Part shown: positions 7,512 to 15,173 of the stretch, one piece after another
Position numbering within the stretch: position 1 is the stretch's first letter
How the letters are laid out: the number at the start of each line of letters is the position of its first letter
NCBI RefSeq assembly: GCF_026627505.1
Contig: NZ_JAPNLK010000001.1
Coordinates: 1 to 64,000 of the forward strand
Direction: 5' to 3'
DNA: 64,000 nucleotides
Origin: Streptomyces sp. H27-H5
GTDB lineage: Bacteria; Actinomycetota; Actinomycetes; Streptomycetales; Streptomycetaceae
Made by a program: the position numbers and the translations under genes
The notes under the pieces: model-generated
Told to the model about the DNA's origin: nothing
Databases searched by the model: none
What the model saw: the letters and a program-made list of their open reading frames with translations, nothing else

Positions 7512-8840
7512 TTGACAGAGTCGCAGCGACAACCGACCCTCCGTCAGGCCCTCACCGCACCGGGGACGATACGACTGCTCCTGGCGTCCGCGCTCGTCGG
7601 CATCCCCGTCTCGCTGATCGCCTTCGGCTTCATCAGCCTCGAACACAAGCTCCAGCACTGGGTGTGGGAGTCCGCGCCCGAGGCACTCGGCTATGTCGTG
7701 TCACCGTGGTGGTGGGGCCTGCCCACGCTGGCCCTCGCCGGACTGCTGGCCGCGCCCGTCATCACCAGGATGGCCGGCGCGGGTGGTCACGTACCCGTCT
7801 TCGGAATCGGCGGGGCGACGACCACGCCCCGCGAGCTGCCGAGCGTCGCCCTGGCCGCGCTGGTCTGCCTCCCCCTCGGTGTGATCCTCGGACCCGAGGC
7901 CCCCCTCATGGCACTGGGCAGCGGCATCGCGCTGATCTGCATCCGTGCCACACAGCGCGCCGCCCAGCCCCAATTGACGGCGGTGCTCGGCATGGCGGGT
8001 TCCACCGCCGCCATCAGCACCATCTTCGGCAGCCCGCTCATCCCGGCCGTGATGGTGCTGGAGGCCGCCGGGCTCGGCGGCGTACGGCTGGTCGTACTGA
8101 TCCTGCCCGCCCTGGTCGCCAGCGGCGTCGGCGCCCTGGTGTTCACCGGATTCGGGCACTGGACCGGGCTCAGCATCGGTTCGCTGGCCCTCCCGTACAA
8201 GCCGCCCACGGGGCTGCTGGACGCCGCCGACTTTCTGTGGGGCATCCCCATGGCCGCCCTGATCGGAGCGCTCGTCGCCGCCGGGAAGCTCCTCGGTCTG
8301 CGGACCCACCGATGGGTGGGTGCCTCCGCGGTCCGGATCATTCTGTGCGCCCTGGCCGTCGGCGTCTCCATCACCGCCTACGCCCTGGCCACCGGGCGTT
8401 CCCCGGGCGAGGTGGCGCTGTCCGGCCAGATCGTGATCGGTGCGCTGGCGGCCGACCCGGGGGCCTGGGCGGTGGGCTCGCTGGTGGCCCTGGCCGTGTT
8501 CAAGCTGATCGGCTGGGGCATCGCGCTGGGCAGCCTCCGCGGCGGTCCCATCTTCCCGGCCATCACCATCGGGGCCGCGGTCGGTATCGCATGCGGCAGC
8601 CTTGCCGGCTTCGGCATGGCCCCCGCCCTGGCCGCCGGCATCTGCGCCGCGGGAGTCGCGGCCACCCGCCTGCCGGTCACCGGCGTCGTGCTGGCCGCCG
8701 CCCTGCTCGGCAAGGACGCGGCCACGCTGATGCCGCTGATGGTGATCAGCTCGGTCACGGCGTTGCTCATCGAGGTCATGCTGGACCGCCCGCGGGCGTC
8801 CGGTGTGGAGATCGACGTGGGCGGCGCGAAGACCGGATGA
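7512..8840 (+). CDS. ClC-family chloride channel/transporter
   Basis: A 442-aa voltage-gated chloride channel family membrane protein with about 10-12 hydrophobic helices. ClC hallmarks: LGPEAPLMALGSG, corresponding to the GxEGP selectivity segment with the gating Glu retained, GSPLIPAVMVLEAAG, and GGPIFPAITIGAAVG, corresponding to GGxFxP. No C-terminal CBS domains, so it is a short bacterial type. The start is TTG, preceded by GGAGGGGG about 10 nt upstream. Likely moves chloride or other small anions; channel versus H+ exchanger cannot be decided from what I see. Confidence 0.85.
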   Translation: MTESQRQPTLRQALTAPGTIRLLLASALVGIPVSLIAFGFISLEHKLQHWVWESAPEALGYVVSPWWWGLPTLALAGLLAAPVITRMAGAGGHVPVFGIGGATTTPRELPSVALAALVCLPLGVILGPEAPLMALGSGIALICIRATQRAAQPQLTAVLGMAGSTAAISTIFGSPLIPAVMVLEAAGLGGVRLVVLILPALVASGVGALVFTGFGHWTGLSIGSLALPYKPPTGLLDAADFLWGIPMAALIGALVAAGKLLGLRTHRWVGASAVRIILCALAVGVSITAYALATGRSPGEVALSGQIVIGALAADPGAWAVGSLVALAVFKLIGWGIALGSLRGGPIFPAITIGAAVGIACGSLAGFGMAPALAAGICAAGVAATRLPVTGVVLAAALLGKDAATLMPLMVISSVTALLIEVMLDRPRASGVEIDVGGAKTG

Positions 8841-8944
8841 GGATCCGGCCGCCGCGCCGCCCCGCCGCCGACCGCGGACCACGGACCGCGGACCGCCAGC
8901 CGGCGACGACGGTTTCCGGCCCCGTGGCGGGCGTCCGGTGTCAG

Positions 8945-9088
8945 CCCGCGGGCGCCGAGGACGACGCGGCCGGCCAGCAGTACGAGCCAGGCGGCGATCA
9001 CCCACACCGGGTGACGGGCGCAGAAGGCACCGAGCGCGCCCGGGCGGGAGGAGCGGGCTCGGGGCCGGGGACGCCGGGGGAACTGCAC
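8945..9088 (-). pseudogene. N-terminal relic of an MMPL/RND transporter
   Basis: On the minus strand a GTG at 9088 opens a frame with LGAFCARHPVWVIAAWLVLL and VVLG, the typical first cytoplasmic segment and first membrane helix of MMPL family exporters (often ...RHPWxVIAxWLxxL). Resemblance stops after about 48 codons, at the 3' side of the ClC gene. The remaining 650 or so residues are gone. MMPL exporters are commonly divergent from a TetR repressor, exactly the arrangement here with the TetR gene at 9191. Confidence 0.5.
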
Positions 9089-9105
9089 ATCGACTCCAAG
9101 AGAGA

Positions 9106-9190
9106 AGTGGCAGGACTGACACGAACCAACCTTGTACCAAGTGGCAGAGCTGACAATTGACAGGGGTGCCGTCATTGCTAGGCTTCATAC
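9106..9190 (+). promoter_or_regulatory. tetR promoter with two 16-bp direct repeats
   Basis: Two direct repeats, AGTGGCAGGACTGACA (9106-9121) and AGTGGCAGAGCTGACA (9140-9155), 14 of 16 bases identical and 34 bp apart, flank the divergent start region. TTGACA (9157-9162) and TAGGCT (9179-9184), 16-bp spacer, form a good promoter placing the transcript start at or next to ATG 9191, so the mRNA is probably leaderless. The repeats are candidate operators. Confidence 0.55.
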
Positions 9191-9817
9191 ATGCCTCAAG
9201 ACCCCGACGAGTCCGGACTGCGCGAGCGCAAGAAGGAACAGACCCGCCGCCTGTTGCGCGAGGGCGCCGCCACCCTGTTCGCCGCCCACGGCTTCGCGGG
9301 GACGACCGTCGCGGACATCGCCGCCCACGCGAACGTCTCCGAGCGGACCTTCTTCCGGTACTTCGACAGCAAGGAGGCCCTGCTCCTGCCCGACAGCGCC
9401 GACCTGTTCCGTCACGTCGAGTCGGAACTGACCGCCCGCCCCGCGGACGAGGAGCCGCTGGACGCGGTGTTCAACGCGCTGCTCTCGGCGGTGGCCCCGT
9501 TCGCGGCCTCAAGCCTCACCGCCCTGACCCACTCCATCGAGGGCGCCGAGGTGCTGGTGGCCGCCCGGCTCGTGCAGGCGTTCACCGAGTTCGAGGACCG
9601 GCTGACGCTCCTCGTGCTCCGACGGCTCCCCGACGGCACGCCGGACGCCGACCTGCGCGCCGCCGTGATCGCCGGCGCGGCCATGTCCACCGTGCGCGCC
9701 GTCCTGCGCACCCAACGCAGGCGGCGCCAGAGCGACGCCGTCGCCCCGACCCCTCCCTCCCCTCTCCTGCTCCAGGCCTTCGGGATGCTGAAACAGATCG
9801 GAACCGCCGCTTCATGA
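9191..9817 (+). CDS. TetR/AcrR family transcriptional regulator
   Basis: A 208-aa regulator. The HTH is clear at residues 12-58 (RKKEQTRRLLREGAATLFAA, then TVADIAAHANVSERTFFRYF), followed by a helical C-terminal domain. It is the usual repressor type for a divergent MMPL exporter, of which only a relic remains (8945-9088). Its stop overlaps the ATG of the DUF2993 gene (ATGA), so the two are co-translated; today that gene is its most obvious remaining target. Confidence 0.85.
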   Translation: MPQDPDESGLRERKKEQTRRLLREGAATLFAAHGFAGTTVADIAAHANVSERTFFRYFDSKEALLLPDSADLFRHVESELTARPADEEPLDAVFNALLSAVAPFAASSLTALTHSIEGAEVLVAARLVQAFTEFEDRLTLLVLRRLPDGTPDADLRAAVIAGAAMSTVRAVLRTQRRRRQSDAVAPTPPSPLLLQAFGMLKQIGTAAS

Positions 9818-10581
9818 AGCTCCGCCGCACCCCAGTCCTCGTCACCGCCGGACTCACCGTGGTCCTCGCCGCGGCGACCGGAACGGCCAACGCCGTCGTG
9901 AAGCACTCCGCGCAGCAGCGCATCGAGGAGAAGGCGGCGTGCCGGCTCCAGGCCGACGGGGCCGTCAGCGCGGAGCTGACGGACTCGTTCGCGGGTCTGC
10001 GCTCGCTGACCGGCGACGTGGGGGCGGTCCACGTCTCGGCCCGGGGCGTACACCGCGCGGACACCGAGATGGACGTCGAGGCCGACCTCTACGACGTCAC
10101 GACCGACGGGGCCGTCGGCGGCGGCCGCGCCACGGCGCGCGTCTCGTACGGGACCCTCCAGAAGCGCCTCGCGTCCACGGAGGCGGGCATGAAGGTGGGC
10201 GGCGACGCGAACGGTCTCACCCTCACCGGCAGTGTCGGGGACCTCGGCCTCCCGGTCACCGTTCACACGCGGCTCGCCACCACGGCGACCAGCCTGACCC
10301 TGACGCCGACCACGGTCTCCGTCCTGGGGCGCGACCTGCCCGTCGACACCCTGGGCTCGCTGCCCGTCGCGGGGGGCCTCGTGGACCGGATCGCCGAACG
10401 GCTCGCCCCCCGGACCATCGACATCGACGACCTGCCGGCGGGAGCCCGTCTCACCGCCGCCCGGCCGACCGCCTCGGGGCTGGAGCTGAACTTCTCGCTG
10501 TCCTCCGAGTCGATACAGGTGAAGTCCGCGGACGGCGACCGGGCGAGTTCCGCGGGGGCCGACCGCTGCTCGGAGAAGTAG
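9814..10581 (+). CDS. DUF2993 (LmeA-like) exported protein
   Basis: A 255-aa protein with an N-terminal signal/anchor helix (MKLRRTPVLVTAGLTVVLAA) and a DUF2993-type body. In mycobacteria the DUF2993 protein LmeA is a periplasmic mannosyltransferase-associated phospholipid-binding protein. The beta-rich segments (LTLTGSVGDLGLPVTV, LTPTTVSVLGRDLPV) fit that fold. Three Cys are visible (two mature). Overlaps the tetR stop by 4 nt. The 3' end lies in a 21-bp tandem duplication that repeats the stop codon. Confidence 0.7.
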   Translation: MKLRRTPVLVTAGLTVVLAAATGTANAVVKHSAQQRIEEKAACRLQADGAVSAELTDSFAGLRSLTGDVGAVHVSARGVHRADTEMDVEADLYDVTTDGAVGGGRATARVSYGTLQKRLASTEAGMKVGGDANGLTLTGSVGDLGLPVTVHTRLATTATSLTLTPTTVSVLGRDLPVDTLGSLPVAGGLVDRIAERLAPRTIDIDDLPAGARLTAARPTASGLELNFSLSSESIQVKSADGDRASSAGADRCSEK

Positions 10582-10612
10582 CCCCGCGGCGCGGAGAAGT
10601 AGCCCCGCCGCG
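10571..10612 (+). repeat. 21-bp tandem duplication spanning a stop codon
   Basis: Two head-to-tail copies (10571-10591, 10592-10612) share the first 16 bases, cggagaagtagccccg, including the TAG stop of the DUF2993 gene. Only the last few bases differ. Looks like a recent slippage duplication. Confidence 0.7.
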
Positions 10613-10650
10613 CGGGCGTCGGCGGCCGGCCGGCCGTGATCCGCGGCCGA

Positions 10651-11181
10651 TCAGGGCGACGGCGGTTCGGAGGCCTTCGCCTTCGCTTCGAGCAGGTCGC
10701 CGTACCCGGCAGCCGTCCAGACGTGCCGGCGGAACCGCTCCGGTGACACCGGGTGCGGCCACGGGTCTCCGGAGGCCGAGAACACGCCCCGGCAGGTGGG
10801 GCAGTAGCGCGCGTCGTCGGTGAGCTCGGCCGCCCCGGCGGCGCCCGCCAGCACCCTGCGCGCGTCCCGGTTCTCGCCGCGGACGATCGCGATGGTCGCC
10901 GCGAGGATCAGCACCGCGGCGACGGCGCCCACGGCCGTGAGCCACGGCAGGTTCCGGTCGTCGGCCGCGTACGCGCCGGCCGCGGCGGCCATCCCGGCGA
11001 TGACGATGCCCTCCGCGAGGTGCGTACAGCCCTCGCCCGTGTGCTCCGGTGCCGACGCGAGCCTCGTCGCCAGGTCCTCGCGCCGCCCGCTCCGGTCCGT
11101 GCGCGCCCGCTCGACCGGCACGTGCTCCGACGTCCCGCACCCCGGGCACGGCACCGGCCTGTTCGATTCTCCCCTTGTCAT
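10651..11181 (-). CDS. Membrane protein with two zinc-ribbon-like CxxC motifs
   Basis: A 176-aa protein starting MTRGESNRPVPCPGCG (ATG 11181). An N-terminal CPGCG pair, two adjacent membrane helices at about residues 55-100 (IVIAGMAAAAGAYA and LTAVGAVAAVLILAATIAIV) and a C-terminal CPTCRGVF pair before a DPWPHPVSP segment. The two CxxC pairs could form one zinc site from both cytoplasmic tails. Not assigned to a named family; a similar layout is common among Streptomyces hypothetical proteins. Converges with the DUF2993 gene. Confidence 0.55.
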   Translation of the reverse strand: MTRGESNRPVPCPGCGTSEHVPVERARTDRSGRREDLATRLASAPEHTGEGCTHLAEGIVIAGMAAAAGAYAADDRNLPWLTAVGAVAAVLILAATIAIVRGENRDARRVLAGAAGAAELTDDARYCPTCRGVFSASGDPWPHPVSPERFRRHVWTAAGYGDLLEAKAKASEPPSP

Positions 11182-11582
11182 CCGGACATGATGACCCGCC
11201 GCACCACGACACCCGAAGGCCACCGGTCCCCCGCGCCCTCACGTGCGAGCCGACGGTCCGGCGCGGGCGACCGTGGGAGGTGGGGGTGCTCCCGGGGAGA
11301 CGATCATGGGCGTTCGCGATCGCTTCGGTGCCCGCGGCTTCGGTGCCCGCTGTGTGGGGGTCCTCGCCGCCCTGACGGCGGACGGCCGCGTTCACCCTCG
11401 GGTACAACAGCGGGGACCCGCTCCGGTGCGCACGCCAGTACTGGGTCACCGAGACTTGGGAGTAGGACGCCACGAGGACGCCACGTACGATGCGGATCCG
11501 GCGGCGGCCGCCCGGCACGGGGCCGCGCTCCGGGTTCCGGGTGCCGTCACTCGCACCTTCCGCAACCGAGAGGACAGCGATC
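11182..11582. other. 400-bp region without a supported gene
   Basis: No convincing coding frame on either strand. A near-perfect 15-bp tandem repeat (gcttcggtgcccgc-type, around 11317-11349) is present. The end of the region carries the GAGAGGA ribosome-binding site of the peroxiredoxin gene. Upstream signals for both flanking divergent genes must lie here, but I see no clear consensus promoter. Confidence 0.5.
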
Positions 11583-12068
11583 GTGGGCCGATCCCCAGCC
11601 GTGGGCCAAGTGGTGGACGACTTCCGGCTGCCGGGAGGTGAACTGACCGGGGAGGAGTTCGTCCGCACCGAGTACTCCTTGGGCGGCCACCGAGGGAGCC
11701 CGGTCGTCCTGGCCTTCTATCCCGGCGACAACACCCCCGTGTGCACGACCCAGTTGTGTTCCTACTCCGACGGACTGGAATCCCTGGGAGCCGGCGGGGC
11801 CAAGGTCTGGGGCATCAGCCCCCAAAGCGTCGACAGCCACGAGGACTTCGCGCGCTCCCGCGGACTGCGCCTGCCCCTGTTGGCCGACACCGACCGGACC
11901 GTCGCCCGCGCCTTCGGGATCACCGCACCCCTCATCGGCCTGCGCCGGGCCGTGTTCATCGTTGCCCCCGACGGCACCCTGCACTGGAAGCACGTCACCG
12001 CGGTCGGCGCCAGCTTCCCGCCGGCGGACACCATCACCGAACAGCTCTCCCGCATCGGGGCGAGCTGA
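11583..12068 (+). CDS. Peroxiredoxin (Bcp/PrxQ type)
   Basis: A 161-aa thiol peroxidase that reduces H2O2 and organic hydroperoxides in the cytoplasm. The peroxidatic site is FYPGDNTPVCTTQLCSY: the conserved PxxxTxxC pattern with peroxidatic Cys in PVC and a second Cys five residues later, the arrangement of atypical 2-Cys PrxQ/Bcp enzymes. The conserved Arg region lies in GLRRAVFIVAPDG. GTG 11583 was chosen because GAGAGGA sits 8-9 nt upstream and the protein then begins VGRSPAVGQVVDDFRLP, the normal family N-terminus. Confidence 0.85.
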   Translation: MGRSPAVGQVVDDFRLPGGELTGEEFVRTEYSLGGHRGSPVVLAFYPGDNTPVCTTQLCSYSDGLESLGAGGAKVWGISPQSVDSHEDFARSRGLRLPLLADTDRTVARAFGITAPLIGLRRAVFIVAPDGTLHWKHVTAVGASFPPADTITEQLSRIGAS

Positions 12069-12179
12069 CGGACCCGTGAGGGCTCCGGTCCGGGCGGGTC
12101 CGGGATGCGCCGACCCCGCTTCGGCAGGCCTTGTTCGCGGGCGGTTACGTCCGCGGGCCGGACCCCCGCCATCCCGGGG

Positions 12180-12866
12180 TCAGACCTCGCAGAGGGCGCG
12201 CGTCGCCACTTCCCAGGCGGCCGTGACGGCGTGTCGGGCGTGGGCGGTGGCCTCGCCGGTGTCGGCGGGAAGGCTTCGCGGGGTGCCGACGTGGACGTGC
12301 AGGCGGGGTCGGCGGACCGGCGCGGTCAGCAGGCCGGCCAGTTGTTTGCCGGTGCTGCCCGAAGTGATCCGGCGGGCTCCGGCCTGGCCGAGCGGGACGA
12401 GCGGCACCCCGGCGGCTCGCGCCAGGCGGGCCGGGCCGCTGCGGAAGCCTTCCGGCGGCTCCTCCCCCGAGTCCGGGCGCAGCGGCAGGCGGCCTTCCCC
12501 GTAGACCAGGACGTGCCGGCCGGCGCGCAGTGCCTCGACCGCCGCTTCCAGGGCCTCCGAGGCCCGCGCCGTGCCCCGGCGTACGGGTACGTGTCCCTCG
12601 CGCGTCAGCGACCAGCCGAGCAGCGGGATCCGCCACAGGCCCGCCGTGGCGAGCACCACCGGTTCGGTGCCCAGGCGGCGCAGGGCCGCCATGACGACGG
12701 CGGGGTCGGCCAGGCTGGTGTGGTTGGCGACGATCACCGCTCCCCCGGCAGGCAGCGACGGAACGTCGGCCGTGACGGTCAGGCGTCCGAACACGGGCAC
12801 GACGGCGGAGGCGAGGCGACTGAGCACGCTGGTGCCTTTCACGTGGGCTTCTTGCGGTGCTTCCAT
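12180..12866 (-). CDS. 1-acyl-sn-glycerol-3-phosphate acyltransferase family
   Basis: A 228-aa PlsC-type acyltransferase. The HX4D motif is NHTSLAD (about residues 48-54), the EGR-type acyl-acceptor motif is YGEGRLPL and the later VPLVPLGQAG matches motif IV. Family role: transfer of an acyl chain to lysophosphatidate or a similar lipid at the inner membrane face. No clear transmembrane anchor beyond the hydrophobic LSRLASAVVPVFG stretch. Its start is ATG 12866; the 270-bp gap to the divergent STAS gene holds both promoters. Confidence 0.8.
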   Translation of the reverse strand: MEAPQEAHVKGTSVLSRLASAVVPVFGRLTVTADVPSLPAGGAVIVANHTSLADPAVVMAALRRLGTEPVVLATAGLWRIPLLGWSLTREGHVPVRRGTARASEALEAAVEALRAGRHVLVYGEGRLPLRPDSGEEPPEGFRSGPARLARAAGVPLVPLGQAGARRITSGSTGKQLAGLLTAPVRRPRLHVHVGTPRSLPADTGEATAHARHAVTAAWEVATRALCEV

Positions 12867-13137
12867 GGTCGGCCGCGGTGGGGCCCGCGTCGTGAGCGCG
12901 GGTACTCATCCTCGTCTGAGCACCACCGCTCCCCGGCAGCGCGTACCGGCGGCAGTCGCTCGACGAAGCGCCGGCGAACCTCAGGTCGGATGACCATCCG
13001 TCCATCCGACCGGCCGCGTGCGGGTCTGCCCCGAACGGGGGACCGTTTTCGCCCACACCGGGGATCTTGACCCCGACGAGGGGTGAAGCACCCTCCGGAC
13101 GCGTTGCCTCCCCGGGGGGCCGGACCGTTGTCGGTTC

Positions 13138-13602
13138 GTGAGTACAGCAACGAGCAGCCCGATACTGGCCCACACGACCCCCCACGACGCCGGCGCCGAC
13201 AGTGCGCCCTGCGCCATAACGGTCCACTCCCGGGGCAACGTCCTGACCATCGCCCCGACGGGCGAGATCGATCACCACACCGCCCGGCCCCTGCGCGTGA
13301 CGCTCGCCCTGGCCGCCGCCCACGGCTACACCGGGCTCGTCCTGGACACCTCCCGCGTCACCTTCGCCGACTCCGGTCTCCTGCGCGTCCTGGACGAGTG
13401 GTGCAGGCACGGGCGTCGCCTGAGGATGGTGAACCAGTCCAAGGCCGTACAACGCCTCCTGGCCGCGGCGGCGGCGACGGGACCGGCGGTGCCCTCCCCG
13501 TACGGCGGCCTCCGCCGGAAACCGGGGGACGGCGCGGAGCGCGCGGCACCCTCCGGCCCGCCGGACCGACCAGGCCCCGCGGGGGAAGCGACACCGCGGT
13601 GA
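13138..13602 (+). CDS. STAS-domain anti-sigma factor antagonist
   Basis: A 154-aa protein with a STAS domain (residues 25-115): NVLTIAPTGEIDHHTA, LVLDTSRVTFADSGLLRVLD and a final helix SKAVQRLLAA. The Ser in FADSGLL sits where SpoIIAA-type proteins are phosphorylated by an anti-sigma kinase, so partner switching with an RsbW-like kinase is likely. The C-terminal 40 residues are Pro/Gly/Arg-rich and disordered. Begins with GTG; a small gene overlaps its stop. No cognate kinase or sigma gene is in the window. Confidence 0.8.
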   Translation: MSTATSSPILAHTTPHDAGADSAPCAITVHSRGNVLTIAPTGEIDHHTARPLRVTLALAAAHGYTGLVLDTSRVTFADSGLLRVLDEWCRHGRRLRMVNQSKAVQRLLAAAAATGPAVPSPYGGLRRKPGDGAERAAPSGPPDRPGPAGEATPR

Positions 13603-13757
13603 CGTTCATACTCCTGACCGTCACCCCGATGCTCCTCGCCGTCCTCCTGCTGCGAGGGGAGCCCGGTCGGCAGCGGCGTCGACGTCGTACCGCCCTCGCA
13701 CCACACCTCGACCGTACGGCCGGGCCGCGGAGGCAGCACCGACCCGCCCTGACCTGA
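13599..13757 (+). CDS. Possible small membrane peptide, 52 aa
   Basis: Begins GTGA over the stop of the STAS gene, giving a translationally coupled frame: one hydrophobic helix (TFILLTVTPMLLAVLLL) followed by a strongly basic tail (RRRRR). Length and composition suit a small single-pass protein, but GC-rich DNA yields such frames by chance. Ends just before the terminator at 13768-13803. Confidence 0.35.
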   Translation: MTFILLTVTPMLLAVLLLRGEPGRQRRRRRTALAPHLDRTAGPRRQHRPALT

Positions 13758-13767
13758 CCCCGAGCCG

Positions 13768-13803
13768 GTCCGCCCGCCCCGCGAGAACACGGGGCGGGCG
13801 GAC
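13768..13803. terminator. Strong 14-bp hairpin terminator
   Basis: GTCCGCCCGCCCCG (13768-13781) pairs perfectly with 13790-13803 around an 8-nt loop, 10 bp after the small gene's stop. Confidence 0.75.
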
Positions 13804-13833
13804 CCGGGGGCCCGGCGGCGCGAGCCAGGGGAT

Positions 13834-13998
13834 CTAGTGCTGTGGCCGGAAAGGTTTGCCGGGTCGCGGTGTCCGGTGCGGTGCATCGCAAGGCGGAGGA
13901 CTGCCGCTTGTACTGGACGTACTCGGGCGGTTCGACAACGCGGCGAGGTGCCGTGCCGGGCGCCGTGACACGGTGAACCTTTCCGGTCACAGCACTAG
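13834..13998. mobile_element. 165-bp MITE-like element with terminal inverted repeats
   Basis: The ends CTAGTGCTGTGGCCGGAAAG (left) and the matching ...CTTTCCGGTCACAGCACTAG (right) are inverted repeats of about 24 bp with one mismatch. The pentamer GGGAT flanks the element directly on both sides (13829-13833 and 13999-14003), which looks like a target-site duplication. There is no transposase frame inside. The element ends in CTAG, and that TAG is the stop codon of the minus-strand gene at 13995-14276, showing it inserted into that gene's 3' part. Mobilised in trans if at all. Confidence 0.75.
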
Positions 13999-14276
13999 GG
14001 GATCCGGCCGCCGCCCCGGACGCCGATCAGGTAGTCGGCCTCTTCCGCCAGCCGCGCCCGCCGCTCGTCCGTCCCGGCGCGTTCGAGTTCTCCCCGCAAC
14101 GCCTGTTCGGTCCGCAGGACGGTCGCGCGCGGGATCGGGATCCGCTGTCCGGGCTTCTCCGTGAACGGCGCCAGTTCGGAAGCGAGGGTCTGCGCGTCCG
14201 GCGAGGAGCCCCGGCGCAGCGAGAGGAACACCCGGGCCAGCCAGTCGGCCGGAATCTTCACCATGAGATCTGTCAT
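13995..14276 (-). CDS. Hypothetical protein, 3' end replaced by MITE
   Basis: A 93-aa soluble, helical, Arg/Ala-rich protein (MTDLMVKIPADWLARV..., RATVLRTEQALRGELER, RRARLAEEADYLIGV). Family not recognised. The start is ATG 14276; a second ATG lies four codons in, and no clear ribosome-binding site is seen. The final codons (GGRIP) and the TAG stop run into the right end of the MITE-like element, so the native C-terminus is probably lost or altered. Confidence 0.5.
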   Translation of the reverse strand: MTDLMVKIPADWLARVFLSLRRGSSPDAQTLASELAPFTEKPGQRIPIPRATVLRTEQALRGELERAGTDERRARLAEEADYLIGVRGGGRIP

Positions 14277-14632
14277 GCATGGGCAACGAACGGCCACCCG
14301 CCCCGTGACACCCCCTCCCTCGCACGGAGCAACGGGGCGAGCCGACCGGGGCGGCCCACCGGGCATCGCGAGGGCCGTCCACCGACCCCCTTCGAACGGT
14401 TGTTGCCTTGCGCGCAGGCCGGTCGGGTGAGTTCACCGTCTCCCATGGACACGAGCACGACGTCGATCGAGGCCTTCTGGCCGACTCGCCGTGTCCGCCT
14501 GTTCGACGAGGCTTGTCGGTAGGTCACGCGCGCGTGTTCCCGTCCGCGTGCGTGGCCGTTCCGCGTCCGAACCCGCCCGGTTCACGCGGTGGCCCGGGTG
14601 GGTCCCCCCCTCGGCACGACAAGGATCCGAAC
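14277..14632. other. 356-bp region without a supported gene
   Basis: No convincing frame on either strand. It ends with AAGGA, the ribosome-binding site of the decayed carbonic anhydrase. It probably holds the upstream regions of the two divergent neighbours; no consensus promoter was recognised. Confidence 0.45.
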
Positions 14633-14895
14633 ATGTCCGTCACGATCAGCTGCTCGCCAACAACGCCGTCTACGCGGGGAACTTCACCGGCCCGCTCCCG
14701 CTGCCTCCGGCCAAGCACGTGACCGTGGTCGCCTGCATGGACGCGCGGGCCAGTGAGGCGTTCACCGACCTCGACGTGGACGTGCGGCAGTCGGTGGGTC
14801 GGATCGAGGCCGATCCGTTCGTCGTGCACAAGGAGAACATCCGCGGGTTCGTCTTCGACGTCGCGACCGGAAGCTCAACACGACGGGCACAGGAC
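14633..14895 (+). pseudogene. Internally deleted, frameshifted beta-carbonic anhydrase
   Basis: Pieces of a beta-class carbonic anhydrase are recognisable: LLANNAVYAGNFTGPLPLPP, VVACMDAR (first zinc Cys), then directly EAFTDLDVDVRQSVGRI and FVVHKENIRGFVFDVATG, the normal C-terminus. The central 80-90 residues with the HxxC zinc ligands are deleted at about 14748/14752. The start ATG 14633 is out of frame with the rest because one base is missing after ATGTCCGTCAC, and the last codons are shifted again by a missing base in GGAAGCTC. Not functional. Confidence 0.75.
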
Positions 14896-14912
14896 GGGCG
14901 CGCGGCGGGCGT

Positions 14913-15173
14913 CTATCCGAACCAGACGAGGTCCAGGACCGAGAGGCGTCCGGCTTCCCGGTTGATCCGGTAGATGACGCTCAACCGTCCGATGGAGGCG
15001 GACCGGACGTCTTCCCCCGCGGGATCCCCCGCGTCCCACTGCGGCCAGCCCCAAGGGGTTCGGGCGGCGATGTCCAGCACGTCGCGCGCCATCTCGCGGG
15101 CGTGGGAGGGCAGTCCGGCGAGCACCGTCGCCGCCTGCGGGGAGAGCCGGGCCGGCCATGGCGCACCGATCAC
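14913..15173 (-). CDS. RelE/ParE-like toxin candidate
   Basis: An 86-aa protein starting GTG 15173, which overlaps the upstream stop by 4 nt (GTGA). Sequence pattern: N-terminal helix (LSPQAATVLAGLPSHAREMA), then RSASIGRLSVIYRINREA and LSVLDLVWFG, the strand-rich C-terminal half with the YRI core seen in RelE/ParE toxins. Encoded directly after a DUF6247-like gene, an order common for Streptomyces toxin-antitoxin-like pairs. Its 3' end lies 18 bp from the decayed carbonic anhydrase. Confidence 0.6.
   Translation of the reverse strand: MIGAPWPARLSPQAATVLAGLPSHAREMARDVLDIAARTPWGWPQWDAGDPAGEDVRSASIGRLSVIYRINREAGRLSVLDLVWFG

Noticed and set aside
11393..11480. Minus-strand peptide SVTQYWRAHRSGSPLLYPRVNAAV resembling a conserved protein end
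   Set aside because: Short, interrupted and without a recognisable family or start. Not supportable as a gene.
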